Shown here one piece after another: positions 24,837 through 28,619 of a DNA stretch of 28,619 nt. The notes beneath the pieces are model-generated. The model saw nothing but the letters and a program-made list of their open reading frames with translations. It ran no database searches and was not told the DNA's origin. Source of the DNA: Fidelibacterota bacterium. GTDB taxonomy: Bacteria; Marinisomatota; Marinisomatia; Marinisomatales; TCS55. Location: NCBI GenBank assembly GCA_004124535.1, contig SCKQ01000027.1:1-28619 (forward strand), given 5' to 3'. Both the position numbers and the translations under genes were made by a program. The stretch's first letter is position 1, and every line of letters starts with the position of its first letter.

Positions 24837-26252
24837 ATGCCTCTTCTTTCCAATAAGGTAATTACTGAAGTACTTTATTGGGTCACTCGAAAAAAGTGGC
24901 TCGTTATTTCCTTTCTCCTGAGTATTATTTTATTTTATTTACCATCTCCTGAAGGATTGCTGCCAGAAGGTCACCGGACACTGATCATTGTTTTAACAGT
25001 GTTAATACTGATTATTAGTGAATCAATTCCACTTCCTGCCGTAGCTATCCTGATCTTGATTATGGAGGTGATCCTTGGAGTGGATACCGCAGATGGAGTG
25101 GCTTCGTCCTTTATGAATGATGCCGTATTTTTCATCATGGGTTCACTGATGCTTGCAGTGTCTATTGTGCACCAGGGATTAGATAAAAGATTGGCTCTCG
25201 GTATAATTAATATAACTGGCAATAAAACGTGGAGAATTGTACTTGGATTTGTAGCTGTATCGGCATTTCTTTCCTCCTTTATCGGAGAACATACAGTGGC
25301 GGCAATGATGCTCCCTGTAGCTCTTTCCCTTATTCGCAATGCAGGACTGGAAACGAACAAGGCGACACCTTTATCCACGCTATTACTTTTTTCAATCGCT
25401 TATGGCTGTGCCATAGGATCCATTGGTACACCTTCAGGTGGAGGTAGAAATGTAATTATGATCGGTTACTTAAGGGAATTTGGTTTGGTGAATATATCCT
25501 ACGTAGAATGGATGATATTCGCTTATCCTTTGCTCTTATTAGAAATACCCCTTGCGGTATTGGTCCTTTGGTTCACTTTTACTCCCACGCAAAAGATCAT
25601 GGATTCTGCTGTTCGTAAACTAAAAGTCCATGTGGCCAAGACCGGTAAATTAACGGGAAACCAGATCATGGCTATTCTCGTATTTTTTCTGGTTTTTTTA
25701 GGCTGGGTTTTCTTGAGCCCTATAATCGGTCTTGGAATTGTTGCGTTGACTGGTGTGTTCTTTTATCTTGCCTTTGGACTCATTGAATGGAAAGAGATCA
25801 ACCGTAACACCAATTGGGGTGTCATTTTATTGTTTGGTGCGGCGATTTCACTGGGAATCCAAATGAAGGAAACAGGTGCTGCTCTATGGGTTGCCGAAAA
25901 AACACTGATTACTTTAGAGTTAATTTTCCAAGATGTGACTATAGTTCGTTGGTTTGTTTCCGTTGTCCTTACTGGTATTCTAACAAATCTGCTGAGCAAC
26001 GCTGCTACAATTGCAGTTCTGGGCCCAATTGTATTGGACATGGGTGGTGATCCTTTAATTATCGGTATTTCAACCTCGATTGCTTCCGCTTTTGCCTATT
26101 TAACAATTGTGGCTTCACCTACCTGTATGATTATACATTCTACCGGTCTAGTCACTTCCAGCGACTTTTTGAAAGCAGGCTGGAAACTGTTCCTCATATC
26201 TATTGTACTGCTGTTCCTGGTTTCATATTTTTATTGGCCGTTGCTAAGATGA
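24837..26252 (+). CDS. SLC13/DASS-family anion transporter
   Basis: The 471-residue product has about 11-12 membrane segments and the DASS layout (Na+-coupled sulfate, dicarboxylate or citrate carriers). The second substrate/Na motif is present as LLSNAATIAVLGP (SNAAT at 387-391). The matching first motif, usually SNTATAAMMLP, reads IGEHTVAAMMLP (149-160), so Ser-Asn is replaced by Glu-His. CAIGSIGTPSGGGRN (191-205) matches the usual GGIGTPPN-type loop. The gene begins 3 bases after the molybdoenzyme and overlaps the Usp gene by ATGA, so it probably moves that enzyme's substrate or product (sulfate, sulfite or a carboxylate). Direction and substrate are inference. Confidence 0.85.
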   Translation: MPLLSNKVITEVLYWVTRKKWLVISFLLSIILFYLPSPEGLLPEGHRTLIIVLTVLILIISESIPLPAVAILILIMEVILGVDTADGVASSFMNDAVFFIMGSLMLAVSIVHQGLDKRLALGIINITGNKTWRIVLGFVAVSAFLSSFIGEHTVAAMMLPVALSLIRNAGLETNKATPLSTLLLFSIAYGCAIGSIGTPSGGGRNVIMIGYLREFGLVNISYVEWMIFAYPLLLLEIPLAVLVLWFTFTPTQKIMDSAVRKLKVHVAKTGKLTGNQIMAILVFFLVFLGWVFLSPIIGLGIVALTGVFFYLAFGLIEWKEINRNTNWGVILLFGAAISLGIQMKETGAALWVAEKTLITLELIFQDVTIVRWFVSVVLTGILTNLLSNAATIAVLGPIVLDMGGDPLIIGISTSIASAFAYLTIVASPTCMIIHSTGLVTSSDFLKAGWKLFLISIVLLFLVSYFYWPLLR

Positions 26253-27133
26253 AAATTCTAATTGCAGTTAGTAGTAAAGAATATTCTGGCCCAACGCTAA
26301 GCGTTGGGATGAATGTTTCTCGTGCTTTTAAGGCGCCTACTACAATTGTCGATGTAGGTGAAAAAATCAATGAATTCAGCACTAAAGACGTCGGTATGGC
26401 CCACGAGCGGATAGAGTCTTGGGATTTTGATCGACCAGGCGTGGATGTATTAGAATGGGCTTTTGATTATCTTGCCGATAAAGAGTTTATCGAAAGTAGT
26501 GATATTGAAGCTGGTTTTCCAAAAAACACTTTGGTTGATACCGGTGGAAACCGCTGCGAGGTTTATTTAAAAGGGACTGTCTGTGATAATGTCAGTCTAA
26601 TACTTAGAAACGGTGATATTATTGCGGAGCTCAAAGATGAAGTTCAAAAACATCATTATGATGTTACCATAATTGGCGGTAGTCAAAAGCGGCGGATGGC
26701 CCATGATCTGATCCAATATATTGATAGCTCTATTTTTGTGGTGAATAAATATGATTTAAACCAAAAATACAAAATTTTGATTGCAGTTGATGATTCTCCT
26801 AATACGCGCAAAGCAGTGAAATATGGTACTCGTGTATCTCAAGCTTTCAACGTTCCGGTAGAAATGATTACAGTCAGTAAAAAAGATGAATTCGGTGATG
26901 GCTATACTAATGCAGCCAATTGGGCCAAGAAATTTTTACGTCGATCAAATATTTCGTTTGGACATCAATATTTAGTAGGAGATCCTGTACAGGTGATTTA
27001 TGAAGTAGCTGGTGATAATCATATCATTGTAATGGGATCATCGACACAAAATCCATTATTGAAGTTCTTCAAGGGAAGCAAACCGTTGAATGTTATGGAA
27101 ACTTGTAAGTGTCCTATATTAATCGTTAAATGA
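26249..27133 (+). CDS. Tandem universal stress protein (UspA, two domains)
   Basis: The 294-residue product starts at ATG 26249, overlapping the transporter stop in ATGA. A TTG five codons upstream is unnecessary. Domain 1 (about 1-150) starts KILIAVSSKEYSGPT and ends IIGGSQKRRMAHDL...SIFVVNK. It lacks a full ATP-binding loop. Domain 2 (about 157-294) starts YKILIAVDDSPNTRKAV and ends IVMGSSTQNPLLKFFKGSKPLNVM, close to the ATP-binding G-2x-G-9x-G(S/T) pattern, followed by CPILIVK. It is probably a cytoplasmic nucleotide-sensing partner of the transporter or respiratory complex. Usp genes are often attached to SLC26/SLC13-type transporter operons. Confidence 0.87.
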   Translation: MKILIAVSSKEYSGPTLSVGMNVSRAFKAPTTIVDVGEKINEFSTKDVGMAHERIESWDFDRPGVDVLEWAFDYLADKEFIESSDIEAGFPKNTLVDTGGNRCEVYLKGTVCDNVSLILRNGDIIAELKDEVQKHHYDVTIIGGSQKRRMAHDLIQYIDSSIFVVNKYDLNQKYKILIAVDDSPNTRKAVKYGTRVSQAFNVPVEMITVSKKDEFGDGYTNAANWAKKFLRRSNISFGHQYLVGDPVQVIYEVAGDNHIIVMGSSTQNPLLKFFKGSKPLNVMETCKCPILIVK

Positions 27134-27155
27134 TGAAAATGAGGTAGAATAGATC

Positions 27156-27385
27156 ATGTTTCAAGAAGTTACAATTACCATTTTACTTATTCTTTCTGTG
27201 ATTGTTTTACGACACCACTCTTTGTACTGCTATTGCTGTATTTTAAGGATAAGAATCAGAGACAACATTCTGTTTTGCGCAATTTCCCCTTACTTGGTCG
27301 TGTGCGATATGTATTTGAAATGATTGGTCCGGAACTCAGACAGTATATGTTTGATGGAGATAATCAGGGTAAAAGGACTATCTGA
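27156..27385 (+). pseudogene. Remnant of an FMN-binding glutamate-synthase-family gene
   Basis: From ATG 27156 the frame encodes a hydrophobic start (MFQEVTITILLILSVIVL) and breaks near 27211. In another frame it continues TPLFVLLLLYFKDKNQ and then RQHSVLRNFPLLGRVRYVFE, followed by MIGPELRQYMFDGDN, and stops at 27383-27385. That second stretch is the characteristic N-terminus of FMN-binding glutamate-synthase-domain proteins (about 500 residues), which have a membrane anchor followed by this segment. One frameshift and loss of the entire catalytic domain make the gene dead. The end point coincides with the following convergent zinc-ribbon gene, so a deletion is likely. Confidence 0.75.
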
Positions 27386-27417
27386 ATTATTTCCTTACCC
27401 GTCTGCCTAAAATATAA

Positions 27418-27612
27418 TTAAACGCTGCAACTCATATCAGACCCGCAGCACATGGGAGATTTTATTTTTCCATGGCCATCCGGACATTTTGCTACAGCAA
27501 CTTTTGTTCCATCATCTTTACTAATGTGATCATGTACTAATTCTTTTCCACATTTTGCACAGTTCATACCGGTAACACCCATACCACAGTGTTCGCAAAC
27601 ATATTCTGCCAT
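27418..27612 (-). CDS. Small Cys-rich zinc-ribbon protein of unknown function
   Basis: The 64-residue product has eight cysteines (6, 9, 18, 21, 43, 55, 56, 62) and His27/29/47. CEHCG and CAKCG form a likely zinc ribbon, and CCGSDMSC at the end could hold a second metal site. AAAGGA lies about 8 bases before the ATG, a good Shine-Dalgarno, which supports a real gene. It is divergent from the PerR-type regulator across 120 A/T-rich bases with two palindromes, and next to katG, so a role in metal or peroxide homeostasis is plausible. I know of no assigned function. Confidence 0.75.
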   Translation of the reverse strand: MAEYVCEHCGMGVTGMNCAKCGKELVHDHISKDDGTKVAVAKCPDGHGKIKSPMCCGSDMSCSV

Positions 27613-27649
27613 TTTTTATTCCTTTCTTTTAATTAATGTAATTTTGATA

Positions 27650-27665
27650 ATGAATTTACATTCAT
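27650..27665. promoter_or_regulatory. Inverted repeat ATGAAT-N4-ATTCAT, possible Fur/Per box
   Basis: Perfect 6-base arms are separated by TTAC in the gap between the divergent zinc-ribbon and perR genes. It could serve as an operator for the adjacent Fur-family regulator. The match to the classical Fur or PerR box is only in A/T-rich palindromic character. Confidence 0.3.
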
Positions 27666-27686
27666 ATTGTATGATTCATTTAAACT

Positions 27687-27700
27687 TATTATTAATAATA
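27687..27700. promoter_or_regulatory. Palindrome TATTATTAATAATA, candidate PerR box
   Basis: A perfect 14-base palindrome lies 32 bases before the perR start codon. It resembles the A/T-rich PerR consensus (TTATAATnATTATAA) in composition and symmetry. In so A/T-rich a gap chance palindromes are common, so this is a candidate only. Confidence 0.35.
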
Positions 27701-27732
27701 GGAATTATTACTATTTATAGATAGTTTTAATT

Positions 27733-28095
27733 ATGCGTTATAGTCATCAAAGAGAAACGATTCGCGAAATTGTAAGTAGTACCAAGGCACATCCAACTGC
27801 AGATTGGATTTTTCAGAAGGCAAAGAAGAAAATTTCTAACATTAGCTTGGGTACTGTATATAGAAATTTAAAACAGCTAAATGAGGATGGGGCTATTCGG
27901 ATAATCTATGATAATAATATTGCCCGTTATGATTGGAATATTGATCCTCATGATCATTTAAAATGTAATAAATGTGGTAATATTACTGATATAAATATGC
28001 GAAGTGAAGAGCTACAAAAAAAAGTTTGGAATCAATACAAATTTGAAGCTGATAATATTGAAATAACTATCACTGGAATTTGTAATAAACACTAA
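27733..28095 (+). CDS. perR: Fur-family peroxide-responsive regulator (PerR-like)
   Basis: The 120-residue product has the Fur winged helix (about 1-60, SLGTVYRNLKQL as recognition helix) and a short dimerisation domain. The metal-sensing residues line up with Bacillus PerR by spacing: His20, Asp67, His73, His75 and Asp86 (for His37, Asp85, His91, His93 and Asp104). Asp67 is the residue that separates PerR from Fur. The structural zinc site has Cys78/Cys81, but its C-terminal partner is Cys117-x-x-His120, with the stop immediately after, instead of CxxC. It would repress peroxide-defence genes until metal-catalysed His oxidation. KatG follows 19 bases later, a classical PerR target. Confidence 0.85.
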   Translation: MRYSHQRETIREIVSSTKAHPTADWIFQKAKKKISNISLGTVYRNLKQLNEDGAIRIIYDNNIARYDWNIDPHDHLKCNKCGNITDINMRSEELQKKVWNQYKFEADNIEITITGICNKH

Positions 28096-28105
28096 TAATC
28101 AATAA

Positions 28106-28619
<514 letters not shown>

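Overview
The window is a densely packed piece of a low-GC bacterial chromosome (roughly 35-42% G+C in most stretches I hand-counted). It carries 26 intact or partial protein genes and one decayed gene. I see no RNA gene, insertion sequence or CRISPR array. Double-membrane features (Tat-exported PhoX-like protein, two lipoproteins with relaxed lipoboxes), many starts without a Shine-Dalgarno sequence, and the gene mix point to a marine Gram-negative of the FCB/Neomarinimicrobiota kind. That placement is an impression only, because no rRNA or ribosomal-protein gene is present.

Region 1 (1-4434) is a phosphate block. It holds the tail of an OmpR/PhoB-type response regulator, a PhoR-like sensor kinase, then on the opposite strand a Na/Pi cotransporter with PhoU, and a PPK2 polyphosphate kinase. 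The kinase has Tyr259 where the phospho-accepting His of the H box should be. An 18-base motif with 16 identities lies upstream of both the Na/Pi-phoU pair and ppk2 and is a candidate Pho box.

Region 2 (4688-12660, minus strand) is a six-gene operon with gaps of 2-20 bases: tetR, acyl-CoA dehydrogenase, thiolase, a PAQR/hemolysin-III membrane protein, a fused hydroxyacyl-CoA dehydrogenase/enoyl-CoA hydratase, and a Tat-exported PhoX-like (DUF839) protein. A 20-base palindrome next to the tetR start is a probable TetR operator. Together the three enzymes complete a beta-oxidation cycle.

Region 3 (12797-19614) has yidD, a LOG-family protein, a small lipoprotein, a non-canonical SDR, an M19 dipeptidase lipoprotein, and the non-oxidative pentose-phosphate set rpe-tkt-rpiB.

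Region 4 (19694-27133) is the most interesting part. A cysteine dioxygenase is divergent from a tight four-gene operon: a four-cluster ferredoxin fused to an NrfD-type membrane protein, a 944-residue Mo/W-bisPGD oxidoreductase, an SLC13-type anion transporter and a tandem UspA protein. Neither redox subunit has a Tat signal. The layout resembles a cytoplasm-facing SoeABC-type sulfite dehydrogenase with B and C fused, which would fit beside a cysteine-sulfur oxidation enzyme. The substrate assignment is inference.

Region 5 (27156-28619) has a frameshifted and truncated remnant of an FMN-binding glutamate-synthase-family gene, a Cys-rich zinc-ribbon protein, a PerR-type Fur regulator with a CxxH C-terminus, and the start of katG, which together form a peroxide-defence block.
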